A model generated the notes under the pieces. That model made no database searches. It was not told the origin of the DNA and saw nothing but the letters and a program-made list of their open reading frames with translations. Both the position numbers and the translations under genes were made by a program. Below, piece after piece: positions 1-7,947 of a DNA stretch of 53,520 nucleotides. Source of the DNA: Odoribacter sp. (GTDB lineage: Bacteria; Bacteroidota; Bacteroidia; Bacteroidales; Prolixibacteraceae); assembly GCA_013824715.1 (NCBI GenBank), contig PNOH01000031.1, positions 1 through 53,520 on the forward strand. Direction: 5' to 3'. Every line of letters begins with the position of its first letter. Positions within the stretch are counted from its first letter, which is position 1.

Positions 1-88
1 CGGAGTAACCCAAGGAATAAAAAACCAAAGAAACCTTACTCAATGAATTACAAACGATTATGAATAATCACTAACTAAACGACATTGA
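1..88. repeat. 88-bp terminal inverted repeat, left copy
   Basis: Bases 1-88 are the exact reverse complement of 53428-53515; identity stops at base 89. It contains a 14-bp palindrome (GATTATGAATAATC, 56-69). The window begins exactly at the repeat and runs only five bases past the other copy, which suggests a contig that ends in a multicopy sequence rather than a transposon end. The rest of 89-258 is AT-rich with no gene that I can see. Confidence 0.9.
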
Positions 89-258
89 ATTAAAATTACA
101 AAAAATTATCCAGTTAATAGTATTTTTTAAATATAAAAATTGTAAATTAGTTAAGTATTTAGCTTGATTTTGATTTAGGAGTCTTTTGGATGGAAGAAAT
201 TGAAGGAGAACCAAAATCATGAGTTGATTAAAACTTTAAAACTTTATAACTCTAAGAT

Positions 259-672
259 ATGAAAACCTTTTCTTTGATTATTATTTCCTTTTTTTGTTTT
301 TCCTTTTTTCCTTCAACTAAAAATTCTATTGTTAGTAACAGTAATGGTTTTTACATTACCGTAAAGGACTTAACAGATAGATCATATCATTCATTTATTG
401 TTGAAGAAAAAGATTCTGTTGATTTTATCTTTAATAAATATTTTAAAGGAGAACTTGATTTAGGTGAACTTGATTATCCAATTTCAATTTATAATGGTAA
501 ACGGGATTTTTATGTAGCAAGGGTTAATGTTTTTCTGAAATCAAATGGTAAAAAGGGTTTCAAAAACTTGAAATATCCTAAAGTATATGATAAGAGTACA
601 AGAAAGAAAGGGCGTTCACAGGTCGAAGATGCAATTTTCGAAAGAGCTACTATAAAGAAAAGCAACGAATAA
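259..672 (+). CDS. Hypothetical exported protein, AT-rich
   Basis: 137 residues, not recognised. The first 20 or so residues are a hydrophobic stretch rich in Phe and Ile after an MKTF start, a plausible Sec signal peptide, so the protein is probably exported. The remainder is polar; a basic tail of Lys/Arg/Gly (about 95-137) follows a region that could be beta-rich. The gene and the DNA around it (1-894) are clearly more AT-rich than the genes that follow, which suggests a different origin. It stands alone: no gene lies between it and the window edge, and 220 bases separate it from the next gene. The frame is open and in a normal gene context, but no function can be proposed. Confidence 0.6.
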   Translation: MKTFSLIIISFFCFSFFPSTKNSIVSNSNGFYITVKDLTDRSYHSFIVEEKDSVDFIFNKYFKGELDLGELDYPISIYNGKRDFYVARVNVFLKSNGKKGFKNLKYPKVYDKSTRKKGRSQVEDAIFERATIKKSNE

Positions 673-894
673 TTGCTGCCAGATCAAACGATCAGAAAAC
701 CGCTAAACAGCCCCCCATACCGCCCCTAAGAAAAATATATTCATTAAAAAATTGATAATCAACTATCTATTGAGGTACGCTACTGACCTCCACCAAAAAC
801 AAAAAGGTATTCAAACTCTTGAACATCTTTTTTATTACCCAGTAAATTCCAATCTTTTTTTGAGTTATTTTAACACAGTTTTTAATTTCCATTT

Positions 895-1725
895 ATGAAT
901 TCTGCATTGATCCGATACTCATTTTTATTCATCCTTCTGATTGGCCTGTGCAGTTGGGGCGAAAAAGCGCATCGCAAAATCAATTCGTCGTGTGTTGAAT
1001 TCTTTCCAAAGGAATTGAAGCAATTGAAAGCCTGGGCAGCAATACTTGGCGATCATGGTTCGGATGCTGACATCAGGAAGAGAAAAGACAAAACTGAATT
1101 TGTCAGGCACTTTATTGATATAGACAATTACGAAGATTTCAACAACAAGCATCGGATTGTGGAGAATTTCGAAATGGCATGCCGGAAATATGGAAAAGAG
1201 AAGGTGAAGAAAGAGGGAACTTTGCCCTGGGCAACCGACTCAACTTACCGGGCGCTGGTTCGGGATTTTAAAACAGGTAATTGGGATCAGGCAGTTTTAA
1301 CTTCTGCAGATTTGGGTCATTATGTGGGCGATGGATTTATGCCCTTGCATATTTCAGCAAATTACGATGGACAATTAACCGGTCAAACCGGTATTCACCG
1401 CCGGTACGAAGAAACGATGATTGACCGCAATATTGGTGAAATTCAGTTCAGAACTTCCACGTGCCGGAAAATAAAAGGAGTTCAATCGTACATCTTTAAC
1501 TATTTGTACACGAATCATTCAAACATTGATTTGTTATTGCACGCAGATAGCATTGCTTATGAAGTAGCGGGAAAGCAATACAACGAAGTTTATTACAAGA
1601 ACCTTTGGGATAATTCGAAGTCGTTTACTGTCAAACTTTTGGAAGAATCATCAAAAGTAACGGCTACCTTAATTTATTCGGCCTGGGTTGAAGCCGGGAA
1701 ACCTGATTTCAGGACTTCTGAATAA
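895..1725 (+). CDS. Secreted zinc-dependent phospholipase C / S1-P1 nuclease-like protein
   Basis: 276 residues. A signal peptide (about 1-20) ends just before WGEKAH, so the mature protein would begin with Trp21, as in S1/P1 nucleases and bacterial phospholipase C, where the N-terminal Trp helps bind zinc. Further candidate ligands are spaced as in that superfamily: His26, Asp57/59, His72 (HFID), His142 and Asp146 (DLGHYVGD), His152 (PLH), then GIHRRYE at 167-172. This is a helical trinuclear-zinc fold acting on phosphoesters outside the cytoplasm. Whether the substrate is nucleic acid or phospholipid cannot be read from the sequence. Length fits the family. It is monocistronic, facing the DUF1456 gene. 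Confidence 0.8.
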   Translation: MNSALIRYSFLFILLIGLCSWGEKAHRKINSSCVEFFPKELKQLKAWAAILGDHGSDADIRKRKDKTEFVRHFIDIDNYEDFNNKHRIVENFEMACRKYGKEKVKKEGTLPWATDSTYRALVRDFKTGNWDQAVLTSADLGHYVGDGFMPLHISANYDGQLTGQTGIHRRYEETMIDRNIGEIQFRTSTCRKIKGVQSYIFNYLYTNHSNIDLLLHADSIAYEVAGKQYNEVYYKNLWDNSKSFTVKLLEESSKVTATLIYSAWVEAGKPDFRTSE

Positions 1726-1754
1726 GAATCAACTCACTATCTGATAAAACTAAA

Positions 1755-2075
1755 TTACAAGTCTTTATTATTTCTCGGTCTCTTCGACCTTTTAATAATC
1801 ACTAAAGGTTTTGCTCTTCGTTCAACTTTTATCACTGGAACTGGCTTACTTTCCTCCGCTGCCGGTCCACGCATATAAATAACCAATCCGTTCAGGAAAT
1901 TCCGGAGAATCTGGTCGCCACACTCCACATAGTTTGGGTGGTCTTCGGCCCGGAACAAAGCGCTGATTTCGCTTTTTGAAACCGGAAAATCTACCAGTTT
2001 TAATATTTCAATGATGTCTTCGTCGCGCAGTTTAAGAGCTACGCGCAGTTTTTTGAGGATATCGTTGTTGGTCAT
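1755..2075 (-). CDS. DUF1456 family protein (YehS-like)
   Basis: 106 residues from the ATG at 2075. The frame stays open to a TTG at 2111, but that adds 12 residues unlike the family, whereas MTNNDILKKLR is the usual DUF1456 beginning. The family consists of two similar helical repeats; the first is seen at about 1-40 (DILKKLRVAL, ALFRAEDHPNY) and the second at about 50-75 (CGDQILRNFLNG). The last 30 residues are basic (KRSKRPRNN). Function is unknown in the family. It is transcribed away from hicB across a 160-bp divergent intergenic region that contains a 23-bp palindromic repeat. Confidence 0.8.
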   Translation of the reverse strand: MTNNDILKKLRVALKLRDEDIIEILKLVDFPVSKSEISALFRAEDHPNYVECGDQILRNFLNGLVIYMRGPAAEESKPVPVIKVERRAKPLVIIKRSKRPRNNKDL

Positions 2076-2133
2076 CGGGATAAATTTTGAGGTTATGGTA
2101 ATCCTCTTCAAAGAAACAAAAAACTTGTGAGAT

Positions 2134-2156
2134 AGTCAGGGATTCACTTCAAGTGA
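2134..2156. repeat. 23-bp repeat with palindromic core, left of hicBA-methyltransferase
   Basis: This stretch matches 5518-5540 at 22 of 23 bases in the same orientation. Its core is palindromic (TTCACTTCAAGTGA). It lies between the divergent DUF1456 and hicB genes, 35 bases before the hicB -7 box, so it could also act as an operator. Together with the second copy it brackets the cassette 2157-5517. Confidence 0.75.
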
Positions 2157-2191
2157 TAAATTCAGGTCGGATACTTCCAACTTTTATTTTT

Positions 2192-2199
2192 TATCTTTG
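2192..2199 (+). promoter_or_regulatory. Candidate -7 box for hicBA
   Basis: TATCTTTG matches the Bacteroidota TAnnTTTG consensus exactly and lies 36 bases before the hicB ATG. I see no good TTTG -33 element upstream, as expected if the promoter is weak or needs regulation. Confidence 0.45.
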
Positions 2200-2234
2200 T
2201 TGAAATAGGAAATACTTTTACATCCCATTCAATT

Positions 2235-2462
2235 ATGAAACTTACTTATAAAATATTCCTGCACAAAGAGCCCGAAGGATCTTACACTGTTTCCGTGCCG
2301 GCCCTGCCTGGTTGTATTACTTACGGCGAAAATGTTGAACATGGTATCCAAATGGCAAAGGAAGCTATCGAGCTTTATATAGCAGAACTCAAGGACCGTG
2401 GAGAAGAGATTCCAGATGACAAAGAAACCCTGGAATATTCCATCAGTATGCAAACGGCATGA
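2235..2462 (+). CDS. hicB: HicB family antitoxin
   Basis: 75 residues with the HicB signature: a beta-strand start, then EGSYTVSVPALPGC (about 14-27), TYGENVEHGIQMAKEAI and a C-terminal helix. HicB folds as a partial RNase H-like domain that binds and blocks HicA. Here it is the short form without a clear DNA-binding tail, so how the operon is repressed is unclear. The stop codon overlaps the hicA start by four bases (ATGA), which couples translation. The order hicB-hicA is the reverse of the classical hicAB order but is found in other bacteria. Confidence 0.88.
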   Translation: MKLTYKIFLHKEPEGSYTVSVPALPGCITYGENVEHGIQMAKEAIELYIAELKDRGEEIPDDKETLEYSISMQTA

Positions 2463-2662
2463 ACTATTCGGTTAAAAACCTGATTTCATTGCTCGAACGA
2501 AATGGGTATTTCTTTAAGCGAGCCAATGGAAGCCATCATTTATTTTATAATCCCTTAACTGGTAAAACAGTTATTGTGCCCGTTCATGGCAATAAAGATT
2601 TGGCAAAAGGAACCTTTTTTACGATCCTTAAACAGGCTGGTATTGATAAAACTGAAATTTAA
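2459..2662 (+). CDS. hicA: HicA family mRNA interferase toxin
   Basis: 67 residues, the normal HicA length. It shows the dsRBD-like HicA pattern: LISLLERNGY (8-17), RANGSHHLFYNP with the catalytic His at 26 or 27, then VIVPVHGNKDLAKGT and FFTILKQAGI. HicA cleaves mRNA in a ribosome-independent way and is neutralised by HicB. It overlaps hicB by four bases and sits 41 bases before a DNA methyltransferase gene, a common pairing in defence islands. Confidence 0.9.
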   Translation: MNYSVKNLISLLERNGYFFKRANGSHHLFYNPLTGKTVIVPVHGNKDLAKGTFFTILKQAGIDKTEI

Positions 2663-2703
2663 ATTATCGCTTATTAGTTGAGATTTTCAAAACCAATAAA
2701 TCA

Positions 2704-5511
2704 ATGGCAATTCCACGACAAAAAGGCAAATCGATTCACGAGGAAATGAAGCTGCTGACACAATACTTAACCAGTACCAGCAGTGAAAAGGCAAAACAAC
2801 CTTTGCTTTATCCATTTTTCAGAAACCTTTACGATGATAAATTTATCGTAGAAACTGATGCCAATGGCGCCGATGGTTATGTGGAAGGGGTTTTTATCCT
2901 CGAAACAAAATCCGATTTTTCCGACTGGCTGGCCGGTTTTTACCAGGCATTGCACTACCAGAAACGGTTTGGGCTGGCATACCAGTTGATTCTTGTGATT
3001 ACCCATAAATTTGTGGGCATCTGGCGCGTAAACCAAATTCCGGAACACGCTTTTCTGATGGCACACACTGCCGCACCTTATAAAGCGCCCAGCCTCGTTG
3101 GTAAGGAAAACGCCGCAAAAACTCCCACACCCGCAAAAAAGGAGATTGAAGAAACCGCGCTCTATTTTATCGACCCTAAGCGTTTCGATAAAATTCATCA
3201 GAAAAACGAAGCCATTAGTTTCGATTTTAACGGGAATCCGCGATTTGGCATTGAATTTTTCTGGCATGAAATTGCTTCGATTTTGCGGAACAGCAAAGCT
3301 GGAAGAATGCAAATTGACACGCACAATTTTATTGGCGAAATTGAATTGCTGAAAGATTTTTTCGAACACCCAATTGAAGCTGTTCATGCATTTTACACCA
3401 TGATTGCCTACTGGGATATTACCTCAACTATTGCTGTAAACGAATATTCTGGCGAAGTGCAACTGGTAGGTTTCAAAGGCCGTAATCTTTGCGAGCCGAT
3501 TGCAGTAAAACCCGCGCAACATAATGCCTTTAAAAAGTTTGTTGAGAACCGTTTCATTTTTACCAACGAAGGATCGGGCCTCACCGTCGATTACTATTTC
3601 AGCCGGTTCGATGAAGTGATGGCACGCATCGATCCAGAATACGTAAAACAGCACGGCATATTTTTTACCGATGCGAACCTGAGCCGATTCGCGTTGTGGT
3701 TTGCCAAACGCATTTTAGGTGAAAAGGTAAACGACCTTTACATTTTCTTCGACCCGGCTGGCGGTTCAGGCAACCTGATTTCGAGCTGGCGCGGAAAGCA
3801 GAAACACAAAATCATCTCCGAACTGCAACCCGATCTGCTCCGTATTATCGAACGCCGAATGAAAATTGACCCGTACCACATTGAAACTGGGTTTACCATT
3901 ATTCCGAAAACCTCTGAAAACAAAGGATTGAACTTTTTAGATTGCGATGCTGCATCTTATGTGTCAGAACTTGAAAAGGAACTCAAACTGAAAAACCTTT
4001 CGCTCGACAAACCTATTGCCTTTTTGCTGAACCCACCATACAAAAACACTGATGAACACGAGAGCGCCCGCGAAAGCGCCGATGCAAATTATACCATTCA
4101 TCCGTCGATTTTAGAATTGACGGGCGAAGATGCCGGGAAAGAACGCTACCTCGCATTTTTGGGGCAGATTCTGAACATTGCCCGCAACCAAACCCAAAAG
4201 CGCGAAGGGTGCGAACCCGTGGTCATGATTTTTACACCCACATCGTGGCTTATTCCGCGCCCAACTTACGTGCCTTTCAGGAAAATATGGGACAGCAAAT
4301 TCAGCTATCTCGACGGGTTTATTATTACCAGCAACGAGTTTTTTAAACTGAAAGGCAAATGGCCGCTGGCGTTTACCATTTGGAAGTACCAGCCTGAAGA
4401 AAACCGCGACAATCGGGTAAGCGTTTACGATTTGACCAAAATGACAAGCGCCCGATTTAGTCATGTAAATTGGGCAATGAGCGACGAGGATGTAAATTTT
4501 ATGCTTGGACTTGATTTTGAAATAGAACAAAAAGTGGTTTTTGGAAATGAAAGGATTGACATCAGGGAAACTATTCCAACCTTGGTTGTCAATGAAAAGA
4601 TTTCAAAACAAACAAGGTGTAATATTTATCGCAACAGAACCAAATTAGAAGAGGGAAAAGATATTGTTAGCGGGTTTCCATTCAAAGATGACAGGCATTT
4701 CAGAATAACAGCTCCACACGGTTTTGTTGATGGGCCTTTTGTCGGTTTTATGGACGATAACACTCCTGTCCGTATGAGACAAGAAGCATTGGAACGCTTG
4801 TCAAATAAACCAGACAGAGTTTGGTTTAGACTGGATAATGATTTTAAGGGAATAAACAGAACAAAAACTTTTGGTGGCCCACCAGATAATAGAGGTTATT
4901 GCGCCTATTCCTTAGATTCTGCAAAAAGTCTTTTTACATGGTTTTGTATAACCAAAGCAAGTAATGGAAAGTACCCAACTTGGGCCAACCAGTCCGATAT
5001 TTGGACACCAGCCATTACACCCGATTTAGCTTCGTATTGGTATTCCCTGTGTTTTGCCTTCGTTTTGGCCGAGAACCGCTGCGTGGTAACTACTTTCGAA
5101 GCTGATAATCCTGTTGTGGGCGCTCCCGAAATTTTTGTGGATAACCCGCTTTGTCCGGCCAATGAGGATTCTTTCTGGTCAACTGTGCTCGATCGGGAAG
5201 TTTCGGCTGATCACAGCGTGGCTTTTCTTCTGGTGAAAAAGATCAAGCAACTATACAAAACCTGGAACCACAACTACTGTCAGGGCCAATACCTGCGAAA
5301 TGTTGGTTTGAAAGACGAACCGTATTTCAGGTATTTTGCCTACGACGATTACCTGACACCACATTCAGGCCTCATCCAGATCAGGAAATACGCCGAAAAA
5401 CAAGGTTTGAAAGACCTGCACGATCTGTTTGCCGAAATTCAGGAGTTGACCAAAAAAGTCCGCGAAGAGCTGTACCGCTTGCTGGTAGAGGAATTCAGGT
5501 ATTTTGAATAG
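2704..5511 (+). CDS. Single-chain DNA methyltransferase with N-terminal nuclease-like domain
   Basis: 935 residues. The N-terminal ~110 residues resemble a PD-(D/E)XK fold: an acidic residue near 57-61 followed by LETK (E67, K69). An N6-adenine methyltransferase domain follows, with the AdoMet motif DPAGGSGN at 350-357 and the catalytic NPPY at 443-446. The C-terminal half should recognise the target. This layout fits a type IIG-like restriction-modification enzyme in one chain; no separate S or R subunit is nearby. Arg codons are nearly all CGN before residue ~605 but mostly AGA/AGG (11 of 14) from ~616 to ~740, with an AT-rich shift over the same stretch, suggesting that the recognition segment was exchanged. 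An orphan methylase with a dead nuclease remains possible. Confidence 0.85.
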   Translation: MAIPRQKGKSIHEEMKLLTQYLTSTSSEKAKQPLLYPFFRNLYDDKFIVETDANGADGYVEGVFILETKSDFSDWLAGFYQALHYQKRFGLAYQLILVITHKFVGIWRVNQIPEHAFLMAHTAAPYKAPSLVGKENAAKTPTPAKKEIEETALYFIDPKRFDKIHQKNEAISFDFNGNPRFGIEFFWHEIASILRNSKAGRMQIDTHNFIGEIELLKDFFEHPIEAVHAFYTMIAYWDITSTIAVNEYSGEVQLVGFKGRNLCEPIAVKPAQHNAFKKFVENRFIFTNEGSGLTVDYYFSRFDEVMARIDPEYVKQHGIFFTDANLSRFALWFAKRILGEKVNDLYIFFDPAGGSGNLISSWRGKQKHKIISELQPDLLRIIERRMKIDPYHIETGFTIIPKTSENKGLNFLDCDAASYVSELEKELKLKNLSLDKPIAFLLNPPYKNTDEHESARESADANYTIHPSILELTGEDAGKERYLAFLGQILNIARNQTQKREGCEPVVMIFTPTSWLIPRPTYVPFRKIWDSKFSYLDGFIITSNEFFKLKGKWPLAFTIWKYQPEENRDNRVSVYDLTKMTSARFSHVNWAMSDEDVNFMLGLDFEIEQKVVFGNERIDIRETIPTLVVNEKISKQTRCNIYRNRTKLEEGKDIVSGFPFKDDRHFRITAPHGFVDGPFVGFMDDNTPVRMRQEALERLSNKPDRVWFRLDNDFKGINRTKTFGGPPDNRGYCAYSLDSAKSLFTWFCITKASNGKYPTWANQSDIWTPAITPDLASYWYSLCFAFVLAENRCVVTTFEADNPVVGAPEIFVDNPLCPANEDSFWSTVLDREVSADHSVAFLLVKKIKQLYKTWNHNYCQGQYLRNVGLKDEPYFRYFAYDDYLTPHSGLIQIRKYAEKQGLKDLHDLFAEIQELTKKVREELYRLLVEEFRYFE

Positions 5512-5517
5512 GTCATT

Positions 5518-5540
5518 AGTCAGGGCTTCACTTCAAGTGA
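5518..5540. repeat. 23-bp repeat with palindromic core, right of hicBA-methyltransferase
   Basis: Second copy of the repeat at 2134-2156 (22 of 23 bases), starting seven bases after the methyltransferase stop codon. Here it forms the left part of a longer terminator-like hairpin. Confidence 0.75.
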
Positions 5541-5549
5541 AACCCTGAC
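5519..5549. terminator. Bidirectional hairpin between convergent genes
   Basis: GTCAGGGCTTCACTT pairs with AAGTGAAACCCTGAC around a single-base loop, 14 of 15 positions complementary, followed by TTTAAT on the plus strand. It lies between the converging methyltransferase and YdjC genes and can serve both. Confidence 0.65.
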
Positions 5550-5565
5550 TTTAATAATCTGCCGA

Positions 5566-6501
5566 TTATTTTTCAGGATATTGCACCTCGCCGATTTGCC
5601 GCCAGGTTACCAGTTTGATGTCATGATCTTTCAATGCTTTTTTAAAATCCTCGCTCAAAACAAAATCCAGGTCGTGTTGCCGCCACTCCGATCCAAAATC
5701 AGGATGATTGACCATGATTGCACGGGTTTCATCATTATCGTATGCCAGATGTACGATTATCTCGTTTAATCCGGGTTTCATATCGGCAATGAATTTCAGG
5801 TAAGGTTCTCCCCATTTTTCAGCCGGACTCGCCTGATAAATCATGAATAAATGATTGACTACAATGTTATCCTTGCTCAGCATTTCAAGAAATTGAGGCG
5901 AAATTCCAGCTATCATATCTGCAGGAATTAACACCGGAAGCCGATATTCCTTTCCCAGATTTAACAGAATCTGATAATATTCAGGAGAAGCCAGTACGGT
6001 TCCCATGTGGTTATCCAGATGAGTGGGTTTTATGCCAAAAGAGAGAGCCCTTTCAATTTGAGCCCTGGCTTCTTTCTCCACTTCAGCAGCAATGGCATGT
6101 TGTGCAAATGCTTCAACCGAAGGGTAAAAATATCCGTTTTTATTAAGCAAACCGGGAATAACGGATGAAGGCAAAATGCCACCAAAGAAGTATTTGTCCC
6201 ATTCGGAAGTAAAGGTGGTGTGAATGCCAATATCGAAATTTGGATTATTTTTAGCAAATTCGGCAATCTCCGGAAACCATGGACAAGGTACCATAATACT
6301 GCCTGAATTGATGCCGCCTTTCTGAAAAGCCTCTATAACAGCGCTATTGGTAGCATGCGACAAACCCAGATCATCGGCATGAACAATGAGCAGTTTGGCA
6401 TTGCGGTCGAATCCAAGTTTCTCGGCCAGGTTTTGTGAATTCTGTGAGAAACTGTTCAGACATGAAGCCAACAGCAAAATAAGGAGTAGATTGATTTTCA
6501 T
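5566..6501 (-). CDS. YdjC/ChbG-family carbohydrate deacetylase lipoprotein
   Basis: 311 residues. A short hydrophobic start ends in LLASC, a lipobox with Cys14, so the enzyme is probably lipid-anchored outside the cytoplasm. The YdjC motifs are present: HADDLG at 41-46 (Asp43/44), GIHTTF with His94, and THLDNHMG with His161 and His165. In this family these residues bind a metal that hydrolyses N-acetyl groups of sugars such as chitooligosaccharides. The exported form differs from cytosolic E. coli ChbG and suggests action on imported or wall-derived oligosaccharides. No partner genes are adjacent: it converges with the methyltransferase and diverges from plsC. Confidence 0.85.
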   Translation of the reverse strand: MKINLLLILLLASCLNSFSQNSQNLAEKLGFDRNAKLLIVHADDLGLSHATNSAVIEAFQKGGINSGSIMVPCPWFPEIAEFAKNNPNFDIGIHTTFTSEWDKYFFGGILPSSVIPGLLNKNGYFYPSVEAFAQHAIAAEVEKEARAQIERALSFGIKPTHLDNHMGTVLASPEYYQILLNLGKEYRLPVLIPADMIAGISPQFLEMLSKDNIVVNHLFMIYQASPAEKWGEPYLKFIADMKPGLNEIIVHLAYDNDETRAIMVNHPDFGSEWRQHDLDFVLSEDFKKALKDHDIKLVTWRQIGEVQYPEK

Positions 6502-6711
6502 AATTGGTTATTGTTTGGATTTTATTCATGTAATCTGATCTTAAAATTACAAATTAATCCGGGTTGAAGGCTCAAACCTTACCGAAAATATATATTCAGA
6601 TATAAGCCTGATTGCTTTAGTTCTATTCTTTACAAGCCTGACAGGGAATTATTTTTCCAAAACACGATTTTTTTTGATTATTTTGCTCTTGTTTAATAAG
6701 TATAATTTATC

Positions 6712-7479
6712 ATGAAGAAAATATTGTCTTACCTCCTGACTCCTGTTTACCTTCTTATTTTTGGATTGCTTTTGCTCATTTTTCATCCGGTCCAGATGTT
6801 TACCAACTGGATATGGGGTTATCCGGTGCGCAAAAAGGCTGTTGATTTGATGAATTTTGGTTTGTTGTATAGCCTGAAGGTTTTAGGTACAAAAATCACC
6901 TTTAAGGGCCTGGAAAAAATACCTCAGAACCGTCCAATCATTATTGTGGCCAATCATCAAAGCACACTTGACATACCCGCTATCATTGTCGGTTTCAGGA
7001 AAAACCATCCGAAATTTATTTCCAAGATTGAGCTTGGTAAAGGTATTCCAAGTATTTCGTACAACCTGCGTCATGGTGGTTCAGTACTGATTGACCGCAA
7101 AAATCCCAGACAGGCAGTCAAGGATATTCTTCTGCTCGGCAAACACATCGAGGAAAATAACTATGCAGCCTGCATTTTTCCTGAAGGTACACGAAGTAAA
7201 AATGGACTTTTAAAACCATTCATGCCTGCCGGAATAGCTTCATTATACAAAACTTCCCCATCGGCGCTGATCGTTCCGTTTGCGATAGATGGCAATTACG
7301 AACTAATGAGACATGGTTATTTTCCGATGACTTTAGGAGTGAATCTTAAATTGACGGTCTTTGATCCGATTGATCCGAAAGACAGGGATATGGCAGAAGT
7401 GGCCAGGGAGATTGAGAATATGATCAGGAAAGAATTACAGCCCATCTTCCTGCCTTCGGCGGCTACCGTGTACCCATAA
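6712..7479 (+). CDS. plsC: 1-acyl-sn-glycerol-3-phosphate acyltransferase
   Basis: 255 residues. It adds the second acyl chain to lysophosphatidate to make phosphatidate at the inner membrane. Seen: an N-terminal hydrophobic segment (about 5-30), motif I NHQSTLD at 81-87 with the His/Asp pair, motif II GSVLIDRKN at 123-131, motif III FPEGTRS at 156-162, and a later Pro-containing motif (IVPFAIDG). Length is normal. The last codons and the stop (ATVYP then TAA) lie inside the left arm of a palindromic element (7462-7721), so the C-terminus may have been rewritten by that insertion. Confidence 0.92.
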   Translation: MKKILSYLLTPVYLLIFGLLLLIFHPVQMFTNWIWGYPVRKKAVDLMNFGLLYSLKVLGTKITFKGLEKIPQNRPIIIVANHQSTLDIPAIIVGFRKNHPKFISKIELGKGIPSISYNLRHGGSVLIDRKNPRQAVKDILLLGKHIEENNYAACIFPEGTRSKNGLLKPFMPAGIASLYKTSPSALIVPFAIDGNYELMRHGYFPMTLGVNLKLTVFDPIDPKDRDMAEVAREIENMIRKELQPIFLPSAATVYP

Positions 7480-7721
7480 ATCTATTAATTTTGGCTCTAT
7501 GACGATTGATGTGGGTATTCCTGTTTTTTTAACCTTATTTTCCCGGAAGAACCTTAGTAGCCCGGCAATCACCATCCAATCAGTACCTTATTTTTATTTA
7601 GAATACAACATTTTAATAAGGTTTGAGTCTTTGGTTCGCATGTTTTGTACTAAGGTTTCCCAATAAGAATAAAGTTTTATTAATCGTCATAGTGCCAAAA
7701 AAGATGTGGGTACACGTTAGC
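7462..7721. repeat. 260-bp palindromic (MITE-like) element overlapping the plsC end
   Basis: Imperfect inverted arms: 7462-7475 pairs with 7708-7721 (13 of 14) and 7493-7509 with 7680-7696 (15 of 17). Inside are further inverted AACCTTAT and AACCTTAG motifs (about 7530-7560 against 7649-7668). No coding frame fits. It looks like a small non-autonomous or structural repeat. Confidence 0.55.
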
Positions 7722-7737
7722 TGCGGCGGGCAGTCAA

Positions 7738-7760
7738 CCACTCCCCAATTAAGGGAGTGG
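7738..7760. repeat. Perfect 8-bp-stem hairpin
   Basis: CCACTCCC and GGGAGTGG flank a 7-base loop. The rest of 7722-7947 holds no gene. A C/G-rich block at about 7897-7945 (repeated GGGGGAGGCT and CCCCCTC...GAGGGGG) precedes the end of the minus-strand propeller gene and may act as its terminator. Confidence 0.5.
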
Positions 7761-7947
7761 CCAGAGCATTTGTAATCTGATCAGCTATGCAATTTGGCAG
7801 CTTTACCTGTGCATTTTGGATGAGTCCCGATGCTTTTGGTCATCTTATTCCAGTTGCCTGATAAGGCGTAATCATTCCAAAAGCGCAACCCTTCAAAGCC
7901 CCCTCTTTGGGAGGGGGTTGGGGGAGGCTTTGGCTGGGGGAGGCTTC

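Noticed and set aside
2767-3387. 206-codon open frame on the minus strand
   Set aside because: It is antisense to the methyltransferase gene, whose motifs prove the plus-strand frame.
2704-5511. BREX or DISARM methyltransferase
   Set aside because: None of the partner genes of those systems lies nearby; only hicBA is adjacent, and a nuclease-like N-terminus is present in the same chain.
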